From the NCBI RefSeq assembly GCF_026212465.1, contig NC_080051.1, forward strand, positions 20,070,446-20,134,445: a stretch of 64,000 bases of DNA, read 5' to 3'. A program made the position numbers and the translations under genes. Shown here in pieces: positions 25,001-38,158 of this stretch. Under the pieces are notes generated by a model. The model saw only the letters and a program-made list of their open reading frames with translations, was not told the origin of the DNA and ran no database searches. This stretch comes from Amaranthus tricolor. Taxonomy: Eukaryota > Streptophyta > Magnoliopsida > Caryophyllales > Amaranthaceae. Positions within the stretch are counted from its first letter, which is position 1. Each line of letters starts with the position of its first letter.

Positions 25001-26191
25001 TTATTTGGACAGTAGAATATGATTATTTTTTCTTTCTCCTAAATTTTGCAACATTTTCATTATTAATTTGGCCCACCAATAAATTTACTAGATTTTGTTT
25101 TTGAAAATAATCCCCCAGTAATCACATATTTTTCATCTACACATCTAATGTCCCTCTTCATACCATATACAATTTCCATATAATTTATAGTTTTTCTTTT
25201 ATTCTCTCAGAGTCGAACGAAAAAAAATCAAAAAAGTAATTATAGTAATCTTTATGGAATGGAGTAACACTTGATAAAGGAAGATCTTTTTGGCCGGAGA
25301 ACATATCATATCTTTCGTACAAAAATCCAGCATGATGGCAAAATTATCAGCAGCATAGATTGAGTGTGTCTGTGTGACGCATAGGTACTGCCTCATCCAC
25401 ACAAAAGTAATTGTCTCTTCAAAAAAGTTGTCACAAATGCTAGATTTACCGAATGTCATAATAAGTTCTTACGATGCCTCTACGTAAGATTTACAAGTTT
25501 CAAAATAAAACAAATACTTCACTCCATGAAATCATAATATATCCTTAACTACAAGGTTCGAAAACATAACTATTTCTAGACGACAAAGGGAAGATATTTT
25601 GAATTGTAAAACCAACCTAACCTAACCATATTTTAAAATTCAAAAGCAAATATCTAACGCAATTTAAAAAAAAAGTCATGTACAATATTACAAAGTTTAA
25701 TATCATCTCAGTTCGAGGGCAATACTTAATCAATACGCTTATTTATTTTTAAAAAATTATGTATAAAAAACCCAAAACAGATAATGTTTAGAAGAATAAA
25801 ATACACATGGACAACCCTTAAAAGTATTAATAGGGTAGGGTGGGATGAGGATGGATGGGAATGGGCTGACTTACCCTTTGCTAAAACCCAACAGTTATAA
25901 GTTCACATATTGACAAATGTATTACAGAAATGCAATCATCACCAGTTTTCCCGATTTCTAAGTTATTAAAGTCAGAGCTTGATATGCTCAGCAATAATGT
26001 AAACAAGGACTTAAACAAACAAACGAATGCCACGAGATAGCAATTCTAAAGCATCTTGGAATTTGTTAGTCTGAAGTTCAAGTCGGTCAGAAATCCCAAC
26101 TCAGTCGATGCATAGCAGAACTGAGCAATTCTACACCGTCTTTGGGAAAACAGCATCCATATATAGTTTGAGCAAATTGAAAACAAGAAAT
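22055..26191. other. Intergenic region between FAF-like and CPA genes
   Basis: No gene is recognised. There is an ATGG run near 22648-22667 and a diverged repeat of ACTCTACCTAGGTGAGAGTT at about 22845 and 22990. A MITE at 23467-23715 is listed separately. Remaining sequence is AT-rich with only short frames lacking known motifs. Confidence 0.5.
23467..23715. mobile_element. Purine/pyrimidine palindromic MITE
   Basis: The left arm (TTTGGATATCAAATTAGGAG followed by GGAAGGAGAGGGG-type sequence) and the right arm (CCCTTTCCTCG followed by TTTTTGTTATCCAAAC) are rough inverted copies around a central AT-rich spacer, about 250 bp overall. This is a non-autonomous foldback-like element; the superfamily is not decided. 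Confidence 0.5.
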
Positions 26192-29100
26192 TTAAGATGT
26201 ATTGCCACCATCCAGAGTTAGGAGCACCTTGTACAACTCTGGGCGACGATCCCGAAATACTCCCCAGCTACATCGCTTGTACTTTATTTTCGCCAAATCA
26301 AATTCAGCAACTATGACTGCCTCCTCTTTGTCATCAGCAGAGGCAACAATCTCTCCAGTAGGGCCTGTCAAAAAACATTTCAGATTCAAAATTTATTAAG
26401 AAATAGCCAAATAGAAGTACATCTAATTGAACAATTGTTGAAAATGCTTCCAGAAATGATTGACCTGCAATGAAGGAGTTACCATAAAAGGTAATCTGAC
26501 TTTTACCATGCTCAGTCTCAATTGTTTCCTTTCCAATACGATTTGAAGCCACTAATGGTACCTGAAGTTATGCATCATGGGAAGTACCAACATTCGATTA
26601 ATGAGTGACAACTTCAAAAGTTCAACAACCATAGAAAAAAAAAATTGTGGATGTTGTCGCAATTGTAGTAACGGCCGCAATGTCGCTGACGCAGCACCTC
26701 GCGATGTTACTAATCGCTTCATGCCATCACAATGTGAATTGTTAACTTGAAAATATTTATTTTATCATAGTAATTCAAGTTTTCAAGAACATATATTTAT
26801 ATAAAATTAAAACTTATAATATACCGTTTGGAACCTAATACATATTAAAATACAATTATAATGGCTAATATGTTCGAATAACATCTTATAATGGTTGTTA
26901 CTCCAAGATTATAAATCATGTTTAACGTGACAAGGTTTCGTGGAACGGTATGCACGAAATTTGTCATAACACGGCCATTATTCCATGGTTTAAATTAATA
27001 CTCAAGCACTCAAATTTAATTTTCTGATTAATCTTTGCCAAAAAGGACTGCACACTAGAAGAAAAAAAAAACACTGCCTAATGAAAAGCACTTAACAAGG
27101 GACGTATAGAAAACGAACGGCCAAAACTGAAGCAAAAGCATCAAAAGGATAAAGAAACTAGAAATATGTGAGAACACAAAAGAAGAAAACAAGGTTCATT
27201 ATTCGAATTGCTTAAGCTGACTTACCACATTAGCACCTGCATGTCCCTGCATCACTCGCTTCCAATGATCACGAGAATCAAGTCCTTCATCTTGGGGTTC
27301 AGATCCGATTGCTGTCGGGTAGAACAATACCTCAGCACCTTGAAGTACCATTGCTCGGGCTGCCTCAGGAAACCACTGATCCCAACAGATACCTACACGC
27401 ATCGAATTACATGGCCAGAAAAACTCAGTTTCTTAGGATGCACATCAAAAATCGAAAAAAAAAATACCGAAATTAAAATATGTTGGGGAAATACTCACCC
27501 ACACCAATTTTGGCAAATTTAGTTTGGAACACCTGTGGCCAAAATTTATGAAAGAGATATATAAGTACCACAATTGATGGAGCACTAAGCATGATAAGGA
27601 GATAGAAAAGCAAATGCATTCATACAGATATGATATACAATTTTAACCACTTGGTACCCCAGTATCTCTCGCAAGCTGGAATACAATGAATAGAATTCTA
27701 AAATTCTAGCAGGATACCTCCTTTTCCTATTTGAGAAATGTTCTTCTAACTCTCATGAGTCATGACTTTACACTTTCATTGTATTACCTGATTCCTTTTT
27801 CCGTTTTTTTAATAACGATATCAAAAGTAACATTTCACTTTCAAAACCAGGCCTAATTATAGGGCATAAATTAATAATTCAATTTCAAGATACAAGCCTA
27901 CTTATGGTGCATAAAATTGATTATTCAATTTCAAGATACAAGCCTAGTTATTGTGCATAAAATTAATAATTCAATTTCAAGATACAAGCCAAATCATTGC
28001 TTAAAATTAATGTCAAATTCAAGATACAAGTCTAAGATGCAATTTCAAGATACTAGCTAAAATAAGAGATATTCAAAAATCTCCCATTTCATACATGTAA
28101 GAGTCAAAAAAAGGTTTAAAATCTACCATGGAAAACTACCCACCTTGAAGCCAGTATCACCAGGATTGAAATAGAATTTCTCCTCATAACCTAAAGCAAG
28201 AGATAGGATGTAAAGCTGGTGATATCAAACAACAGAAATGACATAATGCCATAAAAACCTCCCAGCCCAGATTACTAGCAAAAAAAGGGGGAAAGGAGGG
28301 ATAGACAAGGGGAAAAGGATGAGAGGATACAATACCTGGCCCATCTGGTATATGAGACTTGCGATAAAGTCCAAGATCAGTTCCATCTGCATCAATAACC
28401 GCCACTGAATTGTAATGCGCATTATTCGCCTCTTCAAAGAAGCTAACTGGTATCACTACCCCAAGTTCTTTTGCCAGTTTCTGCATCCTGTTAGTATCCA
28501 AAAGCTGATCCTTTTAGTTTTAAAAATCCAGGTGAAGGTAAAACTCCACCCCTAATGAGAAAGAGACATTATACATGCACTGGACACGTCTGCAACTACA
28601 CAGTTGTACAATCTAGACTATTCATGTGAAGAAAATATTAGTTTTGCCATTCTAAAGAACTCCAATAATAAGCTACACTTGAGCCTCAACACAGTAGCAA
28701 AAACTGCTTATTTAGATACATGGTGACTTTCTACAAATTTAGTATATTAAAAAAATACTTTACCTCACAATTGTAGGGTGACCCTTGTATGGTTTGGCTC
28801 TCTGGAAGAATTCCTCCCTCTGAGCTTGACAAAAGTAATACCCTTCAAAGAGTTCCTGAAATAAAAAAGAAAGTTTACAGCATAACACACATACTTATCT
28901 GAAGGGCATGGTTAAACTAGAGGTGGTTGGGTGTTATTTTGAGAGAGGGGGGAGCACTAGACATAAATAAGAACCAAAACGCAGATGAGACACCAACCAT
29001 CATATGGTCAAAGTTACACACCTGGATAAGAATGATGTTTGCACCCTTTTTATGAGCAGCTCTCACCAGCCTACACAACGAGTGAAACAAAATACACAAA

Positions 29101-32023
29101 TAAACAAAGTGATCCAAAACCTTTGAAAACAACAGAACTCAGAAGTTGGATAAGTAGTCAAAACGAATGATGGCATTCTTATTAATTTTTTCATTAGTCA
29201 CAAAGTGCGGATAGAGCGGAAGGGGTAACGAGTACTCGATTCAATTGGAAAGTATCTGTTTTGTAAAGTAATACAGAAACCTTGTTGAATTACAGTGTAT
29301 CACTATATAACACAAGTCGCTTACCTCCAATTAGTTATCTTCCTAGCTATTAGTAAAATAGCTACCACATAAGATAAGAGCAGTTGTTTTGGATCATCCA
29401 AACCTAACATCTATAACTTTTACTCATTAGGAGGATCCTAATTTCTCATTACCTCGTGAGTTTAACATATAAGATATGGGCAAAGTTAAGCATAGCATTG
29501 TGCTTTTCAATAAAATAAATACAACAATTGCTTGTTCGAAAATTTCTTAGAGAGAAATTGATTTCACTCTTTTGCAAGCTGGTTTCTATTGACAATTGAA
29601 ACAACTTCAACTAGGTTAAATTCAGAGCTGATAAGTTCAATGACATCCAGAAGAAGACCAATACGTCCCTTTTGAAGTTTAGGCCGAATAAACTTAAATT
29701 GTTTATCGACTGGCTTAGAGCAACTGCAGTTACTCTGGGGTAGTAACTATCAAGAATAATGAGCTTCCATTATACAACTTCTCCTTTAACTTTGAAGACT
29801 TCTAAGCACACTTCGCACTGACTTCCACAAATCTTCTACTTGATCACAGTATTTCTAGCCCTATATTATACCAATAACATTATAATTTGAACCTGGTTTC
29901 TATTATGAAATTCTTCAGCAATTTACCTCATTCTTAAAGTTACAGTAAAATTCAACTAAGAGTGTAGGACATAACCTACCAATTGGTTGACTCCATTCCA
30001 ACTCAATACTCACTATTAATTAACCACTCCTTTCACATTATCCTTATCATCTCTATACGTTCAATAGAATCTTCACCCACTCAAAGAACCCTCAACAAGA
30101 GACCAAGTTCAAAGGAGCTAACTACACTCCAGCATTAAACACATCCTACATCTCAAACCTCAAACTACAAGAAAAAAAAACAACAGTCCGACAGGTATGA
30201 TACTGAGTATCAACTAGAGCATTTTGCCAACAAAATTAATTCCGGAAATGGCCAACCTTAGTGTCAGTTAGCTGTGAAAAAACTTCTAATTATTAAATTC
30301 TTACTTTGCCATCTCGAATTTGCTTTTATCATTTGGTTTTATATTAAGTTAATCACCTTCAAAAATTGTTAAAGATCCACCACTGCTTCCACAGTGTCAC
30401 ACCTAACGCCATAAATAAGAGCCATCATAGATAACTACTCCCTAGTCCCTCCATAGTCCATTTCAAAGTCTTTATTGATATTATGTTATTTGTTAGTTGT
30501 TTACATAAGATATGGATGAAATATCATGTGTCGAAGTTGCCAACCCAGTACAATAACTAACGACCTCTTGACACTTGTGCCAAAGAACAGAAATTATAGT
30601 ATGCATAATTCATAGAGGTAATTTACATCCACATCAATTTGACCCATACATGAACTTCACATTACCAGAATTGATATTCTCAAGCATTTCAACACCCAAT
30701 GAAAATAAAAACCAATAACAATTGCAAACAAATATAACGTAACAGACTCCTTGTCTTACAAAAAAAACACTCACACAACCCATATTCTTATCTTCATAAC
30801 CTTACAATTTTAAAAATATAGATAATATATCAGTCATTCTGTTGGACATTTAGAATATAATGAGTATTTAAGCCCATACCAAAGTATTGTGAAAATAGTG
30901 GGACAAAATAAGTGTAAAAACTTAAGTCCAAAAGAAAGAAAACAAAACAAAAGTAATAACACAGATCAAAGATAAGCAACGAGTTGCTGGTAATAAGTGA
31001 CAAGTCGTCGCTTATTTCTGGAAAGTGATTTTTAGCATAAACAAAAGCCGACTCGGCTTTTTGGCGACGAGTTGTCGTTTTCTTCTGGAAGCTTTGTTTG
31101 CGTTTTTCTTAACAGTTTGGTAGTTACCAAACTAAAGAAACCGATTATAATCAGTTTCAAGTAGGTGGTATGACTTGGAAAAGTGGTAAATCACGCTTAA
31201 GTGATAAGTCCCTATATAAGAGGGGGGTTGCATCAAAAGAATTAGCGTTACACATAATTATAATTTTCTAATTTTGTGTTTTCATTCCTCCCCATACTTT
31301 CTCCATGGTTTTTGAGTGAAAGAATCTTGCAAACTCTTTTCCTTTAGTTCTTAGATTACTCTTTTAAATCTCTTGTTCTTCACACTGTCTGGGTATATAG
31401 TGCTTACACTTAGATGCAACCTGTTGTATCTCAAGTGCATTCAAAGTTTAAGCCTAAGCACCGGAATAACGCTTTTAAGAAATCTATTCTAGAGAATTGG
31501 TTTGGTATCAAGCATCCAAAGACATTATTGTCTAAAGGATCTTTGTTTTAGTGATAGTTCAAGTGCAAGTTTATTATTTCTTAGTAAGTTTATTTTCTTA
31601 AGTATTTTTAGAATTGTAGTATGTTGTCTTAGACTTGTAATCTTTTTGTTCGTTGCTTGCAATCTCTTCAAGTTTCATATTCAATACAAACATTTATACA
31701 ACACATTCGACTAATTTTGTTGTTAGTACCTCAGTCATAAGACCCTAGTTTCCTCTGATTCTCAGAAATCATATTCTCAACTCTCAAGCATTTGAACATC
31801 CCAAAAATCTTATAGAAAAAAAAACTCAATTAGAACAGGAACTTGAATAACAATGAACTGAAATTCCTAGAATCTTCAATTAATCAAACAGTAATTTGAA
31901 ATAGAATTTGGAGGGAAAACTGAAAATAAAAAAGATAAACCTTTCAGCAGTAGAAACATTGAAAGAGACGTCATCGGAACAAGCGAATTGAAGAGCAGCA
32001 ACCGTTACTTTTCTTCCTTCCAT
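26192..32023 (-). CDS. CPA: N-carbamoylputrescine amidase
   Basis: Nine exons on the minus strand: 32023-31941, 29070-29022, 28855-28764, 28487-28336, 28190-28144, 27532-27499, 27392-27226, 26561-26465, 26364-26192. All junctions are GT-AG and phases agree, giving 297 residues, the family's usual length. The nitrilase-superfamily triad is visible: Glu in ILIQELFEGYYFC, Lys in YRKSHIPDGPG, Cys in GVGICWDQWFPEAAR. The enzyme hydrolyses N-carbamoylputrescine to putrescine, CO2 and ammonia, the last step of the arginine decarboxylase route to polyamines; it is cytosolic with no signal peptide seen. The start MEGRKVTVAALQFAC fits homologues. Intron 1 is long (~2.9 kb) and holds a solo LTR; intron 5 holds a 46-bp minisatellite. 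Confidence 0.95.
27845..28060. repeat. 46-bp minisatellite in CPA intron 5
   Basis: The phrase AATTTCAAGATACAAGCC recurs at 27881, 27927 and 27973, exactly 46 bases apart, followed by two shorter, decayed copies to about 28060. Confidence 0.75.
30840..31703. mobile_element. Solo LTR, 864 bp, in CPA intron 1
   Basis: The segment starts TGTTGGACA and ends TACAACA (TGTTG/CAACA inverted ends). A perfect 5-bp direct repeat CATTC flanks it at 30835-30839 and 31704-31708. No coding frame lies inside. Length and TGTTGG ends suggest a Ty1/copia type, which is inference. It contains a possible transcription-start area (TATATAAGAGGGG near 31212). Confidence 0.8.
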
Positions 32024-32111
32024 TTTTAACCACCCGGGTACTTCTCTCTCTCGTCAAAAAGTAGTACTGAGAACTGATTACTGTCTCTGTGAGAAGCGCA
32101 GGAGAAGGGGA

Positions 32112-32118
32112 TTAAATA
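32112..32118 (-). promoter_or_regulatory. Candidate TATA-like box of CPA
   Basis: On the minus strand this reads TATTTAA, about 90 bases upstream of the CPA start codon. It would give a leader of roughly 60 bases. Confidence 0.4.
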
Positions 32119-32882
32119 AGGTGTGGGAAGGTGCAGGGGAATATAATGGTCGGCGTAGTAGACGGTTATGATTAAAGGGTTTCCCGGAGAGAGGGGTTCA
32201 ACTGGTTACGCTACTACCTGGTGATTAGCCAACCTACTGATTATTGGACGACGATGAGGTGATACCCTCATGTTGGACGCTAGATGCCTTCATTTGCTTT
32301 TCTTAATTCTTTTCCTAAATTAGTGCTATTTTTGATAATTTTTTTATTTCTTATTAGAAAAATCACTAAATCAATTATTTCAAGAAAAAGTATTTATTAA
32401 TAGTTTGTTTAAATTAAAAATTAAAAACATAATAAGTATTGAATATTTTGCGAGAAAATTTAAAATGAGTTAGTATACTAGAAATATTAATGGAAAAGGA
32501 TATAATGGATTTAGATTTAATAGTCAAAAATAATACTATAAATGTATGATAAATGAAGAAAGACACTTCATTTGAACGATTTGTTACTATCTATTAATTT
32601 ATGTAATTAACTTCAATCTTTTAGTGTTGTATTTCATGTTAATAGTTTAATTTGACATTAAAAAGAGTTATTAATGACTAGAAAACTCCACTTGATACAC
32701 TAATGTCATATTGAAAGTTTCTTGGTCGCTGTTCATATGATTATTGACATGTTAATACTAAGTTTGTGCGTTAACTTTTCATGTCATAATTAAGTAGGAG
32801 CTTTTCATGATTGATGACATTCATTGTTTTTGCTAAAACAAGTTTGTGGGCCTTTTATCCATTGTGACGGTGATTATCTATT

Positions 32883-33197
32883 ACTCCCTCCGTTCTTTAA
32901 AATTATTCTCACAAAAAATATTTATAAAAATTAAAAAAATACTCCAATATTTAAATTATAAATATATTATTTTATTAGATAATAATATTGATTGAGAAAA
33001 AGTAAACACCATAAACAAAAAAAAATCAAAATATAAGGACCACACACTCTATGGTATCCTTAAACGGCAACTAAAACCATTAATTGCACTTTTATTAACA
33101 TGGGAATTCAAGGCGGCTAAAAAGTGCCTAAACGCCAACAAAAGAACGGATGATTTTTGAGAATCAACTTATTTTCATTGAACAGACGGTATTACCA
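32883..33197. mobile_element. Stowaway-like MITE
   Basis: It begins CTCCCTCCGTTCTTTAAAAT and ends with a diverged inverted copy (GAATCAACTTATTTTC, then GAACAGACGGTATTA). CTCCCTCCGT ends are characteristic of plant Stowaway MITEs mobilised by mariner-type transposases. It lies between the divergent CPA promoter and the 3' end of the IF1-like gene. Confidence 0.55.
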
Positions 33198-33347
33198 CCC
33201 AAAGGCATGCGAAAGCAAACTAAATGATTAGGGAATGCCCAAAGAAAACTCCATTGTCTTATGACAGAATCACATGGATTTATCAAACATGTTTGTAGTC
33301 AAGCATCACCCTCTTCAATAAGGACTAAAACATTCAGGTATCTCTAC

Positions 33348-35344
33348 TCAGTCATGTACTTCTTCAGTCTTCTTTGATCTTGTTTTATACCACCACCCTA
33401 CAGCAGCTAAACCAGTGATTGTTCCAGCAACGATAGCGTAATTCTTGTATTTGTCTTCTGAAACTTTGGGAGCTTCATTTGGCTTAACACCTTCAGTTAC
33501 TGGAGCCCCTGAGGCTGAGCCACTTGCCTGTGTCTCTGGTTTAAGACCCTGAAGTAACAAATAGGTTAGATGTCTCTAGTCTCAATCCACAGCAGGGTAA
33601 ACGCTAGACGAAAAAATATCCACAAGAATAATTTAGACTTAAGGTTATCAGAGTAACAAGTACAACCATTTTGATGGGTGAATAGTTGTTGGGCAGGTCT
33701 TCCATCACTAGCCAATCAAACCAAACTTCAAAAGGCCCAGAGAGGGGGGTAAACAATGCATGTCAGTAATGAAGCTAATATCAAGATGATGAATAAACAT
33801 CAAAGCATGTCAAATTTTCTTTGCTTTGGCAAAAAAGTATATACAACACGTTTGGTTGTTGGTATAGAATGGTGGGAATGGTAATGGAGAATTATAGAAT
33901 TAGTGTGACTTTAGTAGGAAATTCTCTTGAGAAGTTTAATGGTCACTTTTATTCTACTCGAAGTCTCAAATCATCTTATTTTATTTACAAAATTCATTTC
34001 AATGAATTACTATTTTGGAAGGTGGTGTTATGTGGTGATAAAAAAATTGTGAAAACAAAGACTTTAATATGATCAAAGTTTCAATAACATGAAATAACAT
34101 GGTACATTTCATGAACATTCGCAATACAAATCATTCTCATCACCAACCAAACGGCCGGTGGAAATCAAGGAGCAGGAATAGCACAACTTTTGCAATATTA
34201 CACTACCAGAAACCAAATATAATCAGTAAGACTTTAAAAAGGAATTGCAAGCCTAAGCCTCACCACCTCCCCATCATGTCTCCTGTCAAGTACAATGTAG
34301 CAGACGGCCACAGACTGTACTGGGACAAAGGACTTGGACAGATTACAGACGTAAAAGAGGAAGTGTAAATTCTCAAACTTCAGAGATACTTGCTCATAAT
34401 TAGTAAACTAAGCAATTTTCAAACCTGACGTGCAAGCTTCTCCAGCTTCTCTTTCTCCATTTTCTGCAGTAGGAGATCAATTAGTATCACACTATAACAC
34501 AGTTGCTTAAAAAGACTTGAGGAAACTATGACAAAAGCACAACAAATGATTCTGCTTCCTTAAAGTGACAAACTAGGGGTTCACTTTTTTCAAAAAAATC
34601 TAGTACAAAAGCCCCCAACTCATTATAACGCCATATACTCATATGCTCTAAATATTATAGGCATTTTAGAGACAAAAAAACAAATCCATCAGTCAGGACT
34701 GTTAAGTAATCGTGCTCCCCACTGCAAAACTAACATAATACAGATTCATAATTTTGTTGCACCAAGCATTCTGTGATCTAGCTAAGCAACTACTTTACAA
34801 CTTAACAACATCAGTCATACTTGAGATTAAGATCAAACTAATGATCATATTACTGCAAGATTCAATAGATTTGGAAGTTCAAGGATGACAGAACTTTTGA
34901 GAGAAAATAATAAGATGAGTATATTCTTTATGAACAAGTTAGACTCCAATTAATTGAAAGTAATTTATTAGTCCAAGATATGTGTTAAAGACGAAGTGGC
35001 ATCAACCAGGAATCTTTGATACTAGAGATATGAAGCACATGACACAGGGAGGTTACATTTAGAAAAACTACGCACATCAGAACATATATTCAATGTTTTC
35101 AATCTGCCTATCAGGCTACCACATCATGAGAAGCAAAGAATTGGTGAAACACTAAAATGTTCCACCTCCTAACTTACAATGCCAAGAGTCCACACAAACA
35201 GAAATTTCATCAAACTAATATAAATAAGAGAATTGCATTTACTTTGATGTAGACATTCTCTGCAGCTTTTTCCTCCTCACTGAGAACCTTGCCACCGCTT
35301 GAAAACCTCCTCAAAATGCATCTTGCTGCAGACCTTCCCGCCAT
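33348..35344 (-). CDS. Mitochondrial IF1-like small protein with C-terminal membrane segment
   Basis: Coding exons on the minus strand are 35344-35243, 34463-34425 and 33548-33348, joined in frame to 113 residues. A non-coding leader exon ends at 36988, and its splice acceptor is at 35376. The N-terminus MAGRSAARCILRRFSSGG looks like a mitochondrial presequence. SEEEKAAENVYIKKMEKEKL resembles the ATPase inhibitor factor 1 (IF1) region. A Pro/Ala linker leads to a hydrophobic segment (about 88-104, YAIVAGTITGLAAVGWWY) and a basic tail. Length and order match the plant mitochondrial family represented by Arabidopsis At2g27730, reported as associated with respiratory complex I. Whether it inhibits ATP synthase or serves complex I cannot be told from sequence. 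Introns carry a MITE each. Confidence 0.78.
33848..34155. mobile_element. MITE in the last intron of the IF1-like gene
   Basis: Inverted ends: CGTTTGGTTGTTGGTATAGA at left and its partial complement ending ACCAACCAAACG at right, about 308 bp apart. No clean target duplication was resolved. The 83-codon frame within it is not a gene. Confidence 0.5.
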
Positions 35345-35610
35345 AGAAATCTCAAATAAATTATATGCTGGAAGCCTGAGGACAGAAAACATCAAGCAAT
35401 ATGAGAATTATCAAATATCAATTTGTATAAATTCATAGACCTCAAGCAACTTTGTCATTAACCGACTAGCACAGCAAAATGAGTTAAATCCCATGAGTAT
35501 AAGAACATATTAAGAATGATCAAAGAAAAGCTTTTTTGATTGCTTGTTCTGCAAAGTGCAAATGCATATGATATACTAGTATTTTGCAAGCAAAAGAATA
35601 TCAAGTGAAC

Positions 35611-35863
35611 ACTTCTCCCTCAGTCCCATCGGGTTTAAACCACTTTCCTTTTTAATCCCTCTCATGGGCTTTGCTACATTTCTATTTTCGACTATGAACT
35701 ACAGTCTTTTTTTAATTCTCATCCACACATTCAACTTATCTTATCATCTCATTCACACATTACACACTTCCCCATAAAGTACATTATATTACTCTCTTTT
35801 CTCTCTTTCCTTAGTTTGCACAAAAATTTTACTTGATGCAAACTCTATGGGACAAAGGAAGTA
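35611..35863. mobile_element. Stowaway-like MITE in intron 1 of the IF1-like gene
   Basis: Left end CTTCTCCCTCAGTCCCAT and right end ATGGGACAAAGGAAGTA are imperfect inverted copies, about 253 bp overall, with pyrimidine-rich internal sequence. Confidence 0.6.
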
Positions 35864-36987
35864 CAACATTAGAAACGCCAAATAACAAGCTTTGAACATC
35901 ATAAAAATATTAGATGTGCGGTACCAATCATAAAACCACTTTTGCACTTGATGCAAATGGTTTTGCATTCATAACCTATATCGCGTCACATAAACTAAAA
36001 AACCTTAACAAATGTGGTCATGATGCAATCGATATTGTGCACTATGCATGTGTAACTAAACTCTAGTGGACTCGACAGGATAGGTGTTATAGCCTTATAT
36101 GGGAAGAGAACTCAATCTGCCAAATCTTGTAAATAAAAAACACCCCTTAAGCTGATGGTTTACCAATAAGTACAGCTCATTTTGATGATACATTCACAAG
36201 TGCCAAAAACCAAATATCCTTCAAATCTCTTCTATCGCCAAGAAGGAATATGACACATACCGCAACAACCAAAAGACATCTACTAAACAAGAAGATACAA
36301 TTATTTGGGCGACAGAAAAACCACAACCTCAAACTCAATGCAGACATGCCTGTATCAATCTTACTAAAAATTCCAACCCGCACTCTGTATCTCTATTTTA
36401 TAAAGTGTACCTAGAGCAATTTTAAAACAAGCATCTACCATCACAACATAAAATTTTCAATCCGAACAATAAAATAAACATAATTGTTGTTCATTTCTAA
36501 GGTGGACAAAGTCAGAGGCATAAGATCCAGCTTCCACACTAAACCTAATACAAACTCAATGTCGATTTACTCCTATAAAACCAGAATAAAATATCATAAA
36601 AACATCAAAGCAATATACAACAGAAAATTTTCTGAAACACTACCCAAACCTTCTATCTTATAAGCTATCTAGTATTTCTAATCAGCTCATAAACAACAGG
36701 CAAAATAATTACGAAATAAAGCGTCTTAAAATCATCATATACATCGACAAAACCCCAACCTTAAGTTGAAAACAAAAAAAACAATTAATTATCAAAGGTC
36801 ACAAAACGACACTATCACACTGATTATTTGAGCAATAAACACAATCACAAAGCTAATAAAACACTTCGATGGATCGACTATTAGAAGTTGAATGAAATAG
36901 TTTTCAAGCTTGAAGATCGCGAGCATTAATCATGGCGATGAACTCAAAAATGGAGAAGTTGAATATGCAGGAGAGAGGGGATTTTAC

Positions 36988-37155
36988 CTGAGATAAGTAC
37001 AAGTATTTGACGAGGTTGAAATGGAACGGACAGAAGTTGCAGAAACAAAATGGTTTGATGCAAGCGGTATAAAGGTGAGGTGGAGGAACAAGAACAACTT
37101 AGAAAATGGATATCAGCCGTTGGATTCAAGAAATGGATTGATTCTTTCCACCTTA
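36988..37155 (-). other. Non-coding leader exon of the IF1-like gene
   Basis: On the minus strand, TATCTCAG followed by GTAAAATCC gives a splice donor after 36988. A TATA box (TATAAAA, minus) lies at 37186-37192, so transcription would start near 37155. The leader joins the exon starting at 35375, whose ATG is at 35344. Confidence 0.55.
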
Positions 37156-37185
37156 CAATTGCCTTCCAATTTTCCATGTGTTGTT

Positions 37186-37192
37186 TTTTATA
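37186..37192 (-). promoter_or_regulatory. TATA box of the IF1-like gene
   Basis: Minus-strand TATAAAA, about 200 bases upstream of the leader-exon donor. Confidence 0.5.
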
Positions 37193-37320
37193 CTCCTTTG
37201 GATTCTACCGAGACCGGTTAGAACTACTACGACAAATCACGTAAACATTTTACTTTTCGTTCTCAATATTACAATCACATAACAGCATTGTTTCCATTAT
37301 GATAACATGTTTTATAGTTT

Positions 37321-38158
37321 TTGTGGGACCCCTATCCCGCCGATGCCTACGCAGTTGTGCCCGATCACTTGAGGATTCAGTCGGGTGCGTGGAGGGCTTC
37401 TGTACCACTCATATGCTTCAACATTGTCAAAGTTTATCTACCTGAGCGCGTACTGTGCCAATTTGGGTTGGTACAAGACATTCCACCACCCTGCAATACT
37501 GAACCCGAGTTGCACGTCAGCACGCGCAAGGGTTAAGGTACGAGAAACTAGAGCGAAATTAACGGGCACCACATCGCTCTTTGGGATCAGAGGCTTGAGT
37601 TCATAGCACAAGGTGCGCCAATCGATGCTGCTGACGCATCTACTACAGCGGATTACATGTCATGGTTCCTCTCCATCACACGCCGATGGATGACACCTCG
37701 AGGCATCATCGCTACAGCACAATATGCTCCTGCTGCAGCTACGACGACCCATTTTGTAAGTAATCATCTATATTAATTGTTTAAGCTCCAAGTTACGTAA
37801 TATAATATTACTTTAGCTAACTATTGATTGCAGACACAAGGTGTGGTGGCCGTGATCCGCTATAGCCACGAGGAGCTGGTCCGGGAGATCGCGCAGGGCA
37901 TGCTCTTCGGCACGCAGTTCCAGCACTTTTTTCCAGAAGTTGCTCAGCATGCGTCACCAACTGCGACCGATATGCAGGTCTCATCTCCTCCTTATGACGT
38001 TCATTTAGGGGAGCTCACAGGCTGGGCCATCCCAGCCATCTCAGTACTAGTCCCCTTCTCTTCCAGAGTGCCACACGAACGCCTCTTACTACCGTAGGAG
38101 GCGTAGGAGACCATCTCAATTGGAGAGGGTGGATGAGGGTGATGAGCGTCAACGTTAG
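37321..38158 (+). pseudogene. Plant mobile domain (aminotransferase-like) protein, decayed
   Basis: Readable pieces in shifting frames match the C-terminal half of the plant mobile domain, found in MAIN/MAIL proteins and in transposons: WRASVPLICFNIVKVYLPER, VLCQFGLVQDIPPP, IALWDQRLEFIAQGAPID, YMSWFLSITRRWMTPRG. A GT-AG intron may lie at 37756-37832. The last piece ends SYYRRRRRRPSQLERVDEGD with a stop at 38158. Stops and frame breaks near 37535 and 38050 show decay, and the first half of the domain is missing. It converges with the GRF gene on the other strand, and the pair are probably parts of one transposon. Confidence 0.7.

Noticed and set aside
33821..34368. Two plus-strand frames in the last intron of the IF1-like gene
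   Set aside because: They fall within or beside a MITE and have no recognisable domain.
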